A stretch of 64,000 bases of DNA. Origin: JABJOE01 sp964344145. Lineage in GTDB: Bacteria > Patescibacteriota > Patescibacteriia > UBA9934. Positions within the stretch are counted from its first letter, which is position 1. Each line of letters begins with the position of its first letter. The translations under genes were made by a program, and so were the position numbers. Of the stretch, positions 8,595-16,607 are shown one piece after another. The stretch is taken from the NCBI GenBank assembly GCA_964344145.1, contig CAYFME010000002.1, positions 31,267-95,266 of the forward strand, in the 5' to 3' direction. The notes under the pieces are model-generated. The model had not been told where the DNA came from. It did no database searches and saw nothing but the letters and a program-made list of their open reading frames with translations.

Positions 8595-9211
8595 ACCTCT
8601 ACAAGATGGATGGAACCAAGGCTGGTACGCAGGAATTGCCTGACGCATTGTTTGGTGTAGACGTTTCCCCTGAGCTCGTGCACGAAGCGATTGTTGCGCA
8701 AGACGCCAACGCTCGCGTGAAGCGCGCCAAGACCAAGGACCGCAGCGATGTTCGCGGTGGTGGTCGCAAGCCATGGAAGCAGAAGGGAACTGGTCGCGCG
8801 CGTCACGGATCTCGCCGCAGCCCTATTTGGGTTGGTGGTGGTGTGACCTTTGGTCCAACGCTTTTGCGTAACTTTGGAAAGAAGATCAATAAGAAAGCAA
8901 AGCGCAAGGCGCTTGCGATGATGTTGTCCGACAAGGTTGCAAGTGAGCAGTTTGTCGCTCTTGAAGCATTTGAGATGCCTGAGGCAAAGACCAAGTTTGT
9001 TGCAACAATGCGCAAGAGTCTTCCTGGTGCAGATACATCTGCCATCATTGTGACCACAAACGAGGATGATGCGGTTGTACGCGGAGCACAGAACTTGCCA
9101 AAAACCGGTACAATCGGTGCTACCAATCTGAACGTTCGCGACTTGGCACAGTATCAGTATGTGATTGCTTCAAAGGCAGCGATTGAGAAGTTGGTCGCAC
9201 ATTACGCATAG
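8582..9211 (+). CDS. rplD: Ribosomal protein uL4, 209 aa
   Basis: 50S protein whose loop lines the exit tunnel and which represses the S10 operon in E. coli. The loop GGGRKPWKQKGTGRARHGSRR is present (residues about 60-80), followed by SPIWVGGGVTFGP. The start ATG lies inside the rplC end. Standard length. Confidence 0.96.
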   Translation: MAKVDLYKMDGTKAGTQELPDALFGVDVSPELVHEAIVAQDANARVKRAKTKDRSDVRGGGRKPWKQKGTGRARHGSRRSPIWVGGGVTFGPTLLRNFGKKINKKAKRKALAMMLSDKVASEQFVALEAFEMPEAKTKFVATMRKSLPGADTSAIIVTTNEDDAVVRGAQNLPKTGTIGATNLNVRDLAQYQYVIASKAAIEKLVAHYA

Positions 9212-9214
9212 GAT

Positions 9215-9652
9215 ATGGGAATCTTCAAGAAGAAAACCAAAGACGAAGAAGCTCAGTTGGCTGCTGTTCAGGATGAGAAGAAGCCAGCGGCTACGAAGAA
9301 GGCTGCCAAGAAAGCACCTGCCAAAAAGACCGCCAAGAAAAAGGACGAGGTCTCGCTTGAGGCACGTGCCAAGGCACACGAAGTGTTGCTTGGGCCATTG
9401 GTAACGGAGAAAACGGCCATGCTTTCTGATCACAACATTCTTGTTCTACGCGTTGCTTCCGATGCAAATCGTGTGGCTATCCGCAATGCGATCAAGGCGC
9501 TCTACAATGTGACCCCAACCAAGGTGAACATCATGAACGTACGTGGAAAGCGTGTGCGCTTTGGACGAACCATGGGAAAGCGCAAGGACTGGAAAAAGGC
9601 GGTCATCACCCTGCCAGAAGGGTCTCATATTGATATCTTTGAAGGAGTCTAA
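9215..9652 (+). CDS. rplW: Ribosomal protein uL23 with Lys/Ala-rich N-terminal extension, 145 aa
   Basis: Exit-site protein that docks trigger factor and SRP. The L23 core starts near residue 50 (KAHEVLLGPLVTEKTAML) and ends KKAVITLPEGSHIDIFEG. In front is an extra stretch of about 45 residues of repeated Lys and Ala (AATKKAAKKAPAKKTAKKK), making it longer than the usual 95-100 aa. The start is fixed by the 3-bp gap to rplD. The tail is probably disordered and RNA-binding (inference). Confidence 0.94.
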   Translation: MGIFKKKTKDEEAQLAAVQDEKKPAATKKAAKKAPAKKTAKKKDEVSLEARAKAHEVLLGPLVTEKTAMLSDHNILVLRVASDANRVAIRNAIKALYNVTPTKVNIMNVRGKRVRFGRTMGKRKDWKKAVITLPEGSHIDIFEGV

Positions 9653-9660
9653 TCAAACGT

Positions 9661-10503
9661 ATGGGTATTCGAGTACACAAACCAACCACCCCGGGACGTC
9701 GTAAGTCGAGCGTTCAGACGTTTGATGATGTCACATCCAGTAAGCCATACAAGAAGCTCTTGAAGAGCAAGAAGCAGATGGCTGGACGTTCTGGTGGAAA
9801 GATTTCTGTTCGTCACCGTGGAGGTGGCGCAAAGCGCCACGTCCGTCAGATTGACTGGAAGTTCGACAAGATCGACATTCCAGCAACGGTGAAGACGATT
9901 GAATATGATCCAAACCGTGGTGCCCGTATCGCGTTGATTGCGTATGCCGATGGTGAGAAGCGCTATATCTTGGCCCCAAAGGGACTTGAAGTTGGAATGA
10001 CCGTGGTGACGTCAAAGAGCAAGGGCGAGCCTTCTGTTGGAAACCGTTTCCCACTTGAGAAGATCCCTCTTGGAATGGAGATCTACAACATTGAGTTGCA
10101 GCCAGGACAGGGCGGAAAGATCGTCCGTGGCGCTGGAACCAGTGCAACGTTGTTGGCGGTTGAAGGAAAATGGGCAACGCTTCGTTTGCCATCCGGTGAG
10201 ATGCGCCGAGTGCTCAAGGACTGCATGGCATCTATTGGATCAACCTCCAACCCTGACTGGCGACTGATTCGATGGGGAAAGGCTGGACGCACACGTCACC
10301 GTGGTATTCGTCCAACCGTTCGTGGTAAGGCCATGAACCCAGTGGATCACCCGCATGGTGGTGGTGAAGGACGCAATCCAATTGGTATCCGAAAGGGTCC
10401 TAAGACGCCTACCGGTAAGCTGGCTCGTGGTGTGAAGACACGCCGTAAGGGTCTTGCCTCCGATAAGCTGATCATTTCTCGTCGTAAGAAGAAGCGAAAG
10501 TAG
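9661..10503 (+). CDS. rplB: Ribosomal protein uL2, 280 aa
   Basis: Largest 50S protein, near the peptidyl-transferase centre. MGIRVHKPTTPGRR start; SGGKISVRHRGGGAKRH; EYDPNRGARIALI; and the C-terminal NPVDHPHGGGEGRNPIG with the histidine implicated in peptidyl transfer. Complete and of standard length. Confidence 0.97.
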   Translation: MGIRVHKPTTPGRRKSSVQTFDDVTSSKPYKKLLKSKKQMAGRSGGKISVRHRGGGAKRHVRQIDWKFDKIDIPATVKTIEYDPNRGARIALIAYADGEKRYILAPKGLEVGMTVVTSKSKGEPSVGNRFPLEKIPLGMEIYNIELQPGQGGKIVRGAGTSATLLAVEGKWATLRLPSGEMRRVLKDCMASIGSTSNPDWRLIRWGKAGRTRHRGIRPTVRGKAMNPVDHPHGGGEGRNPIGIRKGPKTPTGKLARGVKTRRKGLASDKLIISRRKKKRK

Positions 10504-10506
10504 CCT

Positions 10507-10767
10507 ATGTCACGAAGTCTGAAAAAAGGACCATACGTTGACGACTCTCTGCAAAAGAAAGTTGCTGCAGCGTCTCCAGGTCAGAAGATCAAAACCTGGT
10601 CACGAGCATCAACGGTTACGCCGCAGATGGTTGGATTGACGATGTCTGTTCACAACGGAAAGACGTTTATTGACGTGAAGATCGTTGAGAACATGGTTGG
10701 TCATAAGCTTGGCGAGTTCGCCCTGACGCGTAAGTTTGTGCGTCATGGTGGTAAGGCTGGAAAATAG
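10507..10767 (+). CDS. rpsS: Ribosomal protein uS19, 86 aa
   Basis: 30S head protein. MSRSLKKGPYVDDSL start, with KIKTWSRASTVTPQMVGL, NGKTFIDVKI and LGEFALTRKFVRHG. Standard length; 3 bp after rplB. Confidence 0.97.
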   Translation: MSRSLKKGPYVDDSLQKKVAAASPGQKIKTWSRASTVTPQMVGLTMSVHNGKTFIDVKIVENMVGHKLGEFALTRKFVRHGGKAGK

Positions 10768-10770
10768 TCT

Positions 10771-11160
10771 ATGAATGTTAAAGCAACAGCAAAGTACGTC
10801 CGAATGTCCCCACGCAAGACACGCCTTGTGGTTGATTTGGTGCGCGGCATGGGAATTGAGGAAGCACGTCATCAGTTGATGTTCTCGCCAAAGATGGCAG
10901 CAAAGCCAGTACTAAAGGTGTTGAACTCTGCTGTCGCAAACGCACAGAATAACAACGGTCTTGATACGAAGGACTTCATTATTACGGCGGCAACCGTGAA
11001 TGATGGTCCGACGTTTTACCGACATCGCCCTCGCGCGCATGGTCGCTCAGCGCCTATTCGCAAGCGCATGTCGCACATCATGATCGAGGTTGGACCAAGG
11101 GACGTACCAGCAAAACCAGAAAAGAAAGATGGTGCGGAAACTAAGAAAGCAACCAAGTAA
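10771..11160 (+). CDS. rplV: Ribosomal protein uL22, 129 aa
   Basis: Exit-tunnel protein. VRMSPRKTRLVVDLVRG near the N-terminus and the tunnel-loop region GPTFYRHRPRAHGRSAPIRKRMSH are present. A short lysine-rich tail (EKKDGAETKKATK) extends the C-terminus. It lies 3 bp after rpsS. Confidence 0.96.
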   Translation: MNVKATAKYVRMSPRKTRLVVDLVRGMGIEEARHQLMFSPKMAAKPVLKVLNSAVANAQNNNGLDTKDFIITAATVNDGPTFYRHRPRAHGRSAPIRKRMSHIMIEVGPRDVPAKPEKKDGAETKKATK

Positions 11161-11161
11161 T

Positions 11162-11860
11162 ATGGGACAAAAGATTCATCCAAAAGTGTTCCGCCTGTCC
11201 ACGATCTACAAGTGGGACTCAAAATGGTTTGGTAATCGCAAGAACTACATCTCTAACTTGCGAGAGGATGTTGGTATTCGTTCGTATCTGATGAAGCGTC
11301 TCAAGGACGCCAGCGTTGATCACATTGAGATAGATCGCAATGCCCAGAAGGTGACCCTCACGATTCACACGGCAAAGCCAGGTGTGGTGATTGGTCGTTC
11401 TGGTGCAGGGATCGAGGAGCTCAAGAAAGAGATCAAGAAGCGCTTCTATCGTGGGACGCGTACGAATGTCATCATCAACGTGCAGGAGATCAAGAATCCT
11501 TCACTTTCCGCACGCGTGGTGGGACAGCAGATTGCCAGTGAGATTGAGCGCCGCTTGCCATTCCGTCGATCAATGAAGATGGGGATGGAGCGTGTGATGA
11601 AGTCTGGCGCTAAGGGTGTGAAGATCTCCGTTGCCGGACGCCTTAACGGTGCTGATATTGCTCGTACCGAGATGGTTCACAGTGGATCCATTCCTCTGCA
11701 CAACCTCCGCGCTGACGTGAATTTTGCTCGCGTACCTGCGCGAACGATCTACGGAGCGATTGGTGTGAAGGTGTGGATCTACCGCGGTGAGGTGTTTGAG
11801 GATGATAAGACGGACAAGAAGCGTGAGATCGAAAAGCCAAAACCACGTAAGCGTAACTAG
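11162..11860 (+). CDS. rpsC: Ribosomal protein uS3, 232 aa
   Basis: 30S protein at the mRNA entry channel. Start MGQKIHPKVFRLS at 11162, immediately after the rplV stop. The KH-type GxxG segment is VVIGRSGAGIEEL (about residues 75-87), and the C-terminal domain has AGRLNGADIARTEM and ARTIYGAIGVKVWIYRGE. The tail is basic. Confidence 0.97.
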   Translation: MGQKIHPKVFRLSTIYKWDSKWFGNRKNYISNLREDVGIRSYLMKRLKDASVDHIEIDRNAQKVTLTIHTAKPGVVIGRSGAGIEELKKEIKKRFYRGTRTNVIINVQEIKNPSLSARVVGQQIASEIERRLPFRRSMKMGMERVMKSGAKGVKISVAGRLNGADIARTEMVHSGSIPLHNLRADVNFARVPARTIYGAIGVKVWIYRGEVFEDDKTDKKREIEKPKPRKRN

Positions 11861-11866
11861 CAGCGT

Positions 11867-12280
11867 ATGTTGTTGCCAAAGAAAATGAAATACCGCAAGT
11901 GGCACAAGCGCCGCACGAAAGGGGATCGCATTGCGAGCTCCAAGACGGCCGTGTCCTTTGGTTCCTACGGGCTCAAGGCAATGACCGAGTCGTGGGTGAC
12001 CTCACGTCAGATTGAGGCAGCACGTCGTGCGATGACGCGTTACGTGAAGCGTGGTGGTAAGATCTGGATTCGCATTTTCCCTGATCATCCGGTGACCAGC
12101 CATGGTGCTGAGGCTCCGATGGGTAAGGGAAAGGGTGGCGTGGACTACTACATGACCCCTGTGCGACCTGGAACCGTGATGTTTGAAATGGATGGTGTGA
12201 CTGAAGAGCAGGCGCGTGAGGCATTTCGCCTTGCGATGCACAAGCTGCCGCTTAAGGCCAAGTTCGTAAAGCGCAAGTAG
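11867..12280 (+). CDS. rplP: Ribosomal protein uL16, 137 aa
   Basis: 50S protein contacting A-site tRNA. MLLPKKMKYRKWHKRR start; GSYGLKAMTESWVTSRQIEAARR; IRIFPDHPVTSHGAEAPMGKGKG with the loop close to the peptidyl-transferase centre. Standard length. Confidence 0.97.
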   Translation: MLLPKKMKYRKWHKRRTKGDRIASSKTAVSFGSYGLKAMTESWVTSRQIEAARRAMTRYVKRGGKIWIRIFPDHPVTSHGAEAPMGKGKGGVDYYMTPVRPGTVMFEMDGVTEEQAREAFRLAMHKLPLKAKFVKRK

Positions 12281-12281
12281 T

Positions 12282-12497
12282 ATGTCGTTTAAGGATTTGA
12301 ACAAAAAAAGTGAGGTTGAGCTGCAGAAGATGCTCGCTGAGGAGCGCCAGAAGCTCTACGAGTTGCGGTTGAAGGTATCGGTCAACCAGCTTAAGGAAGT
12401 TCGCCAGGTGCGAGACACGCGTAAGCGAATCGCACAGATTCTTACACGCTTGTCGCAGCTCTCCAACGCCCAGCTTACACCTGAGGTCACTGAATAA
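12282..12497 (+). CDS. rpmC: Ribosomal protein uL29, 71 aa
   Basis: Small two-helix 50S protein near the exit site. MSFKDLNKKSEVELQKML, then EERQKLYELRLKVSVNQLKE and RDTRKRIAQILTRL. Position between rplP and rpsQ confirms the assignment. Confidence 0.95.
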   Translation: MSFKDLNKKSEVELQKMLAEERQKLYELRLKVSVNQLKEVRQVRDTRKRIAQILTRLSQLSNAQLTPEVTE

Positions 12498-12501
12498 CCC
12501 T

Positions 12502-12759
12502 ATGTCTGAACCAAAGAACAAGCCCAACAAGCGCCGCCGACTGATCGGTACTGTCGTGTCCGACAAAATGGACAAGACGGTTGTGGTTCGTGTTGACCGA
12601 ACGGTTATGCACTCCAAGTACCTCAAGCGTTTCACCAAGAGCAGCAAGTTCAAGGCGCATGATCCAGAGAATCAGGCAAAGGTAGGTGACAAGGTCACTA
12701 TTGAGGAGACGCGTCCGATTTCCAAAGATAAGACATGGCGTGTCGTAACCAACGCGTAG
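12502..12759 (+). CDS. rpsQ: Ribosomal protein uS17, 85 aa
   Basis: 30S assembly protein with an OB fold. RRRLIGTVVSDKMDKTVVV, then HSKYLKRFTKSSKFKAHD and VTIEETRPISKDKTWRVV match the family. Standard length. Confidence 0.96.
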   Translation: MSEPKNKPNKRRRLIGTVVSDKMDKTVVVRVDRTVMHSKYLKRFTKSSKFKAHDPENQAKVGDKVTIEETRPISKDKTWRVVTNA

Positions 12760-12760
12760 T

Positions 12761-13132
12761 ATGTTGCAGCATCGATCAATGATGAACGTCGCTGATAACA
12801 CGGGTGCCAAGAAATTGCAGGTCATCCGCGTGCTTGGTGGTTACAAAAAGCGCTACGCACGAATCGGTGATGTTGTGACAGCCGTTGTAAAGGAAGCGGT
12901 TCCGCATAGCAATGTGAAAAAGAGTGACATCGTGCACGTGGTGATCGTTCGCTCAAACAAGGAAATGCGCCGAAAGGATGGATCCTACATTCGTTTTGAT
13001 GAAAACGCCGGCGTGATCATTAACCGCGAGAACAAGGAACCAAAGGGAACACGCATCTTTGGACCGGTTCCACGTGAGCTGCGCGACGGAGGATATACGA
13101 AGATTGTTTCACTCGCCCCTGAAGTTCTCTAG
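12761..13132 (+). CDS. rplN: Ribosomal protein uL14, 123 aa
   Basis: 50S protein at the subunit interface. MLQHRSMMNVADNTGAKKLQVIRV opening (family usually MIQ), GDVVTAVVKEA, RKDGSYIRFDENAGVIIN and GTRIFGPVPRELR. Complete. Confidence 0.97.
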   Translation: MLQHRSMMNVADNTGAKKLQVIRVLGGYKKRYARIGDVVTAVVKEAVPHSNVKKSDIVHVVIVRSNKEMRRKDGSYIRFDENAGVIINRENKEPKGTRIFGPVPRELRDGGYTKIVSLAPEVL

Positions 13133-13133
13133 T

Positions 13134-13454
13134 ATGAAGATCAAAGTTGGAGACAATGTACGCGTCACCGCGGGAAAGGATAAAGGCAAGACCGGAAAGG
13201 TATTGCAAGTCTTTCCTAAGCTCAACAAAGTTGTGGTTGAGAACGTGAACAAAGCGGTGAAGCATCTGAAGAAGCGCGGCAACCAAGCTGGTCAGCGTGT
13301 TGAGTTTACGGCACCAATCAACGCCTCAAACGTTCGCGTGGTTGGAAAGGAAGGTGAAGGTCGCGTTGGGTACAAGTTTATTGAAAAAGAAGGAAAGCGT
13401 TCCAAGGTTCGCGTGCTCAAGACGAAGAAGGGAACTGAAGATCTAGATGTGTAA
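13134..13454 (+). CDS. rplX: Ribosomal protein uL24, 106 aa
   Basis: Assembly-initiating 50S protein. Start MKIKVGDNVRVTAGKDKGKTG at 13134, directly after the rplN stop; an upstream in-frame ATG lies within rplN. The KOW motif is in the first 30 residues, then NKAVKHLKKRGNQAGQ. Standard length. Confidence 0.96.
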   Translation: MKIKVGDNVRVTAGKDKGKTGKVLQVFPKLNKVVVENVNKAVKHLKKRGNQAGQRVEFTAPINASNVRVVGKEGEGRVGYKFIEKEGKRSKVRVLKTKKGTEDLDV

Positions 13455-13455
13455 T

Positions 13456-14004
13456 ATGTCTATGTTGAAGGACAAATACAAGACGACCGTTCTGCCAGAG
13501 CTTAAGACGCAGTTTGGTCACAAGAATGATTTGCAAGCCGCTCACATTGAGAAGGTCACGCTGAACGTGGGGCTTTCAAGTAAGCAGGATCCAAAGTTTA
13601 TTGAGGTGATTGAAGACACGCTTACGCGTATCTCTGGACAGAAGCCGGTTCGCACTAAGGCTCGTAAGTCGATTGCTGGATTCAAGATCCGCGAGGAGAA
13701 CATTGTTGGATGTATGGTCACCTTGCGCGGTGAGCGCATGTGGGAGTTTATTGACCGTCTGGTGAACGTGGCGTTCCCTCGTATTCGTGACTTCCGCGGT
13801 ATCTCGGAGAAGTCCGTCGACCGATCTGGAAACTTCAACTATGGCTTTAAAGAGCACACAGCTTTTCCGGAAATTAATGCCAACGAAGTTGAATCTTTGC
13901 ACGGTCTGCAGGTGGTCATCACGACCTCCACAGATTCGCGCGAGGAAGGGTTGAGCCTATTTAAGGGGCTTGGCTTCCCATTCATCAAGAACGTTCAGAA
14001 GTAA
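13456..14004 (+). CDS. rplE: Ribosomal protein uL5, 182 aa
   Basis: Central-protuberance protein binding 5S rRNA. Start MSMLKDKYKTTVLPEL at 13456 follows the common stop-to-ATG junction of this operon; an earlier ATG overlaps the rplX end. Family segments IEKVTLNVGL, QKPVRTKARKSIAGFKIRE and NFNYGFKEHTAFPEI are present. Confidence 0.97.
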   Translation: MSMLKDKYKTTVLPELKTQFGHKNDLQAAHIEKVTLNVGLSSKQDPKFIEVIEDTLTRISGQKPVRTKARKSIAGFKIREENIVGCMVTLRGERMWEFIDRLVNVAFPRIRDFRGISEKSVDRSGNFNYGFKEHTAFPEINANEVESLHGLQVVITTSTDSREEGLSLFKGLGFPFIKNVQK

Positions 14005-14012
14005 TCTCGTCT

Positions 14013-14198
14013 ATGGCGACAAAGAACCAAATCGCTAAGTCAAAGAAGACGCCAAAGTACATGTCACGGCACGTGAACCGATGTTGGAAGTGCGGACGTC
14101 AGCGTTACTATATGCGCGCGTTCGGGCTTTGCCGTATCTGTTTCCGTGAGCTGGCAAACAAAGGTGAGATTCCTGGAATTCGAAAAGCAAGTTGGTAG
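14013..14198 (+). CDS. rpsN: Ribosomal protein uS14, zinc-binding type, 61 aa
   Basis: 30S head protein. The short, zinc-ribbon form (C+): RCWKCGRQRYYMRAFGLCRICFREL supplies the CxxC...CxxC pairs. The start ATG follows rplE by 8 bp. The 61-aa length is typical of this form. Confidence 0.97.
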   Translation: MATKNQIAKSKKTPKYMSRHVNRCWKCGRQRYYMRAFGLCRICFRELANKGEIPGIRKASW

Positions 14199-14199
14199 T

Positions 14200-14592
14200 A
14201 TGATGACAGACCCAATCTCAGACATGCTGACACGTATCCGCAACGCGGCTATGGTCAAAAAGACAACCGTCGACATCCCCGCATCGAAGGTGAAGTTTGC
14301 GCTGGCAAAGATTCTTGAGAAAGAAGGCTACGTTGGCGAGGTGCAGAAGCTCGAAGAAGGGAAGCGACCGTTGATTCGCGTGGCACTCAACTATGAAGAT
14401 GGCCGCAGCAAGATCAATACGATCAAGCGCGTCAGCACCCCGGGACGACGCATCTATGCCAAGACCGACGCACTTCCACGCGTACAGTCAGGGCACGGCA
14501 TGGCTGTTATCTCTACACCTAACGGTTTGATGACCAACCACGAGGCACGCAAGCGTCGCCTTGGTGGTGAGGTAATCTGTGAAGTTTTCTAG
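14200..14592 (+). CDS. rpsH: Ribosomal protein uS8, 130 aa
   Basis: Central-domain 30S protein and, in E. coli, the repressor of the spc operon. Start MMTDPISDMLTRIRNA at 14200 directly follows the rpsN stop. The C-terminal RVSTPGRRIYAKTDALPRV, ISTPNGLMTNHEARKRRLGGE is canonical. Confidence 0.97.
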   Translation: MMTDPISDMLTRIRNAAMVKKTTVDIPASKVKFALAKILEKEGYVGEVQKLEEGKRPLIRVALNYEDGRSKINTIKRVSTPGRRIYAKTDALPRVQSGHGMAVISTPNGLMTNHEARKRRLGGEVICEVF

Positions 14593-14593
14593 T

Positions 14594-15142
14594 ATGTCTC
14601 GAATCGGAAAAACATTGATCACCATCCCAAACGGTGTGACGGTCACCATCTCTGGTGAGCAGATCAGCGTAAAGGGACCGAAGGGTGAGCTTTCAGAAAA
14701 GCTCGTTTCCGGGGTTGTGGTTGAACAGACAAAAACAGAAGAGGGAACCGACGTATTGAGTGTATCCATCCAGAATGAAGAGTTGGCAGCGATGTGGGGA
14801 ACGACCCGCGCCCTGATCAACAACATGGTGACGGGTGTGACGGATGGTTGGTCTAAGGCTCTCGAGCTCAACGGTGTTGGATTCCGCATGGATGTCTCTG
14901 GATCAAAGCTTAAGATGCGTTTGGGATTCTCACACGAGATTATCTACGAGCTTCCTGAGGGTATTACGGCAACGATCGAGAACAACATTCTGACGATTTC
15001 CGGTGCAAGCCGACAGAAGGTCGGACAGGTTGCTGCTGAGATTCGCGCCTTTAAAAAGCCAGAACCATATAAGGGAAAAGGCTTCCGATACACGGATGAA
15101 GTCGTTCGCCGCAAGGCTGGTAAGGCCGCTAAGACGGAATAG
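14594..15142 (+). CDS. rplF: Ribosomal protein uL6, 182 aa
   Basis: 50S protein near the factor-binding site. Start MSRIGKTLITIPNGVTVT at 14594; the C-terminal signature PEPYKGKGFRYTDEVVRRKAGK is intact. Standard length. Confidence 0.97.
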   Translation: MSRIGKTLITIPNGVTVTISGEQISVKGPKGELSEKLVSGVVVEQTKTEEGTDVLSVSIQNEELAAMWGTTRALINNMVTGVTDGWSKALELNGVGFRMDVSGSKLKMRLGFSHEIIYELPEGITATIENNILTISGASRQKVGQVAAEIRAFKKPEPYKGKGFRYTDEVVRRKAGKAAKTE

Positions 15143-15145
15143 TCT

Positions 15146-15505
15146 ATGTCTAAGATGATGAAAGCAAAGCAAGCTCGATTGCATCGCCGCGCTGCACGCG
15201 TGCGCGCGAAGATTCGTGGTACGGCAGAACGTCCACGACTTTCCGTGCATCGTTCGCTTAAGCATATCTCGGCGCAGCTGATTGATGACGTTACCGGTAA
15301 GACGCTCGTCGCTGCATCTGATAAGCACGTGGCAGCTGAGGGAAAGAAGCCTTCTGAGGTGGCGGCGCTTGTTGGAGCAGAGGTCGCAAAGCGCGCGCAA
15401 GCTGCGGGTGTGACGACGGTTGTGTTTGATCGCGGACCGTATCTTTTCCATGGTCGCGTAAAAGCGCTTGCAGAAGCGGCGCGTGAAGGTGGATTGACGT
15501 TTTAG
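15146..15505 (+). CDS. rplR: Ribosomal protein uL18, 119 aa
   Basis: 5S rRNA-binding protein. RIRGTAERPRLSVHRSLKHI-type core (RAKIRGTAERPRLSVHRS) and C-terminal FDRGPYLFHGRVKALAEAAREGGL. Complete. Confidence 0.97.
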   Translation: MSKMMKAKQARLHRRAARVRAKIRGTAERPRLSVHRSLKHISAQLIDDVTGKTLVAASDKHVAAEGKKPSEVAALVGAEVAKRAQAAGVTTVVFDRGPYLFHGRVKALAEAAREGGLTF

Positions 15506-15508
15506 CTT

Positions 15509-16165
15509 ATGAATGACCAGAACAACAACACACGAAAAGGACAGATGCGCAAGCCACGTGGTCGTGGCCGACGTCGTGATCAGAAGCGCGAACCACGAGA
15601 GTTCGAGCAGAAGATCTTGGAGTTGGCACGCGTGACGCGTGTGACCAAGGGTGGTAAGCGCATGCGTTTCCGAACCTGTTTGATCATTGGAGACCGAAAG
15701 GGTCGCGTTGGAATGGGTGTTGCCAAGGGAGCGGACGTAGCGATTTCGATTGAGAAGGCGTTCCGAAAGGCAAAGAAGAATTTGGTACAGATTCCATTGG
15801 TTGAGGAGACCGTTCCACACGATGTGCGCATGAAGTTTGGTGCCGCAAAGGTATTGCTCAAGCCGGCTCCTAAAGGTACGGGACTCAAGTCCGGTGGTGC
15901 CGCACGTATGGTGCTCGAGCTTGGTGGTGTGCCAAACGCTGTGACCAAGATTCTTGGATCAAACAACAAGATCAACAATGCCAAGGCAACGTTTGAAGCA
16001 CTCCGCGCACTCAAGGGTGCCAAGAAAGCGTTCCCTGGCAAGAAGCCTGCCGGGTCATCCGACCCGGTAGCCCGGTCGAATGACCGGGCTAAGGCCCCGA
16101 AAAAGTCGACAGGGAAGAAGCCTTCCGCAAAGAAAGAAGAAGAGGCCGTAAAGGCAAAAGTATAG
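15509..16165 (+). CDS. rpsE: Ribosomal protein uS5 with extended basic C-terminus, 218 aa
   Basis: 30S fidelity protein at the mRNA entry. Core: ILELARVTRVTKGGKRMRFR, GDRKGRVGMGVAKG and GTGLKSGGAARMVLELGGV. After about residue 170 there is an extra lysine/alanine-rich tail absent from standard S5. Its codons 16050-16090 consist of two adjacent perfect hairpins (see the repeat entry). rplO follows directly, with no rpmD (uL30) gene in between, as known for CPR bacteria. Confidence 0.96.
   Translation: MNDQNNNTRKGQMRKPRGRGRRRDQKREPREFEQKILELARVTRVTKGGKRMRFRTCLIIGDRKGRVGMGVAKGADVAISIEKAFRKAKKNLVQIPLVEETVPHDVRMKFGAAKVLLKPAPKGTGLKSGGAARMVLELGGVPNAVTKILGSNNKINNAKATFEALRALKGAKKAFPGKKPAGSSDPVARSNDRAKAPKKSTGKKPSAKKEEEAVKAKV
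16050..16090. repeat. Double palindrome inside the 3' end of rpsE
   Basis: CCGGGTC-ATCC-GACCCGG (16050-16067) is followed one base later by AGCCCGGTC with GACCGGGCT (16069-16090). It is in frame and encodes the tail residues around GSSDPVARSNDRAK. It looks like a small palindromic element accommodated in a dispensable tail (inference). Confidence 0.6.
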
Positions 16166-16168
16166 TCT

Positions 16169-16606
16169 ATGGCGATCTCACTCAACAATCTTGAGCCATC
16201 CAAGGGCCGCGCGCAAAACAAGAAGCGCGTTGGTCGTGGATTGGCATCCAAGGGAACAACCGCCGGTCGCGGACAAAAGGGTCAGAAGGCTCGTGCCGGA
16301 TCTGGTGGGCACAAGCGACGTGGACTTCGTCGGTTCATCTTTGCAACGCCTAAGTTGCGTGGATTTAAGTCACCTCATGATGACGCACAGGCTGTGAACG
16401 TGGCAGCGATTGCAGAACACTACATCAAGGACGAAGTTGTTACTCCAAAGACATTGAAACAGAAGGGACTTATCAATGACGTCACAACGGATGTGAAGAT
16501 TCTGGGAGATGGTGAGCTGTCCGTTGCGGTCGCCGTGAAGGGGTGTTCCGTCTCAAAGACCGCCGCTGAGAAGATTACGGCCGCCGGCGGCACCATCGAA
16601 GCATAA
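16169..16606 (+). CDS. rplO: Ribosomal protein uL15, 145 aa
   Basis: 50S late-assembly protein. LNNLEPSKGRAQNKKRVGRG start, TTAGRGQKGQKARAGSG, and RRGLRRFIFATPKLRGF. The C-terminal half is typical. It ends 1 bp before secY. Confidence 0.96.
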   Translation: MAISLNNLEPSKGRAQNKKRVGRGLASKGTTAGRGQKGQKARAGSGGHKRRGLRRFIFATPKLRGFKSPHDDAQAVNVAAIAEHYIKDEVVTPKTLKQKGLINDVTTDVKILGDGELSVAVAVKGCSVSKTAAEKITAAGGTIEA

Positions 16607-16607
16607 T

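Noticed and set aside
14930..15820. A 296-codon minus-strand frame over rplF-rpsE
   Set aside because: It is antisense to three conserved ribosomal genes and has no start signals.
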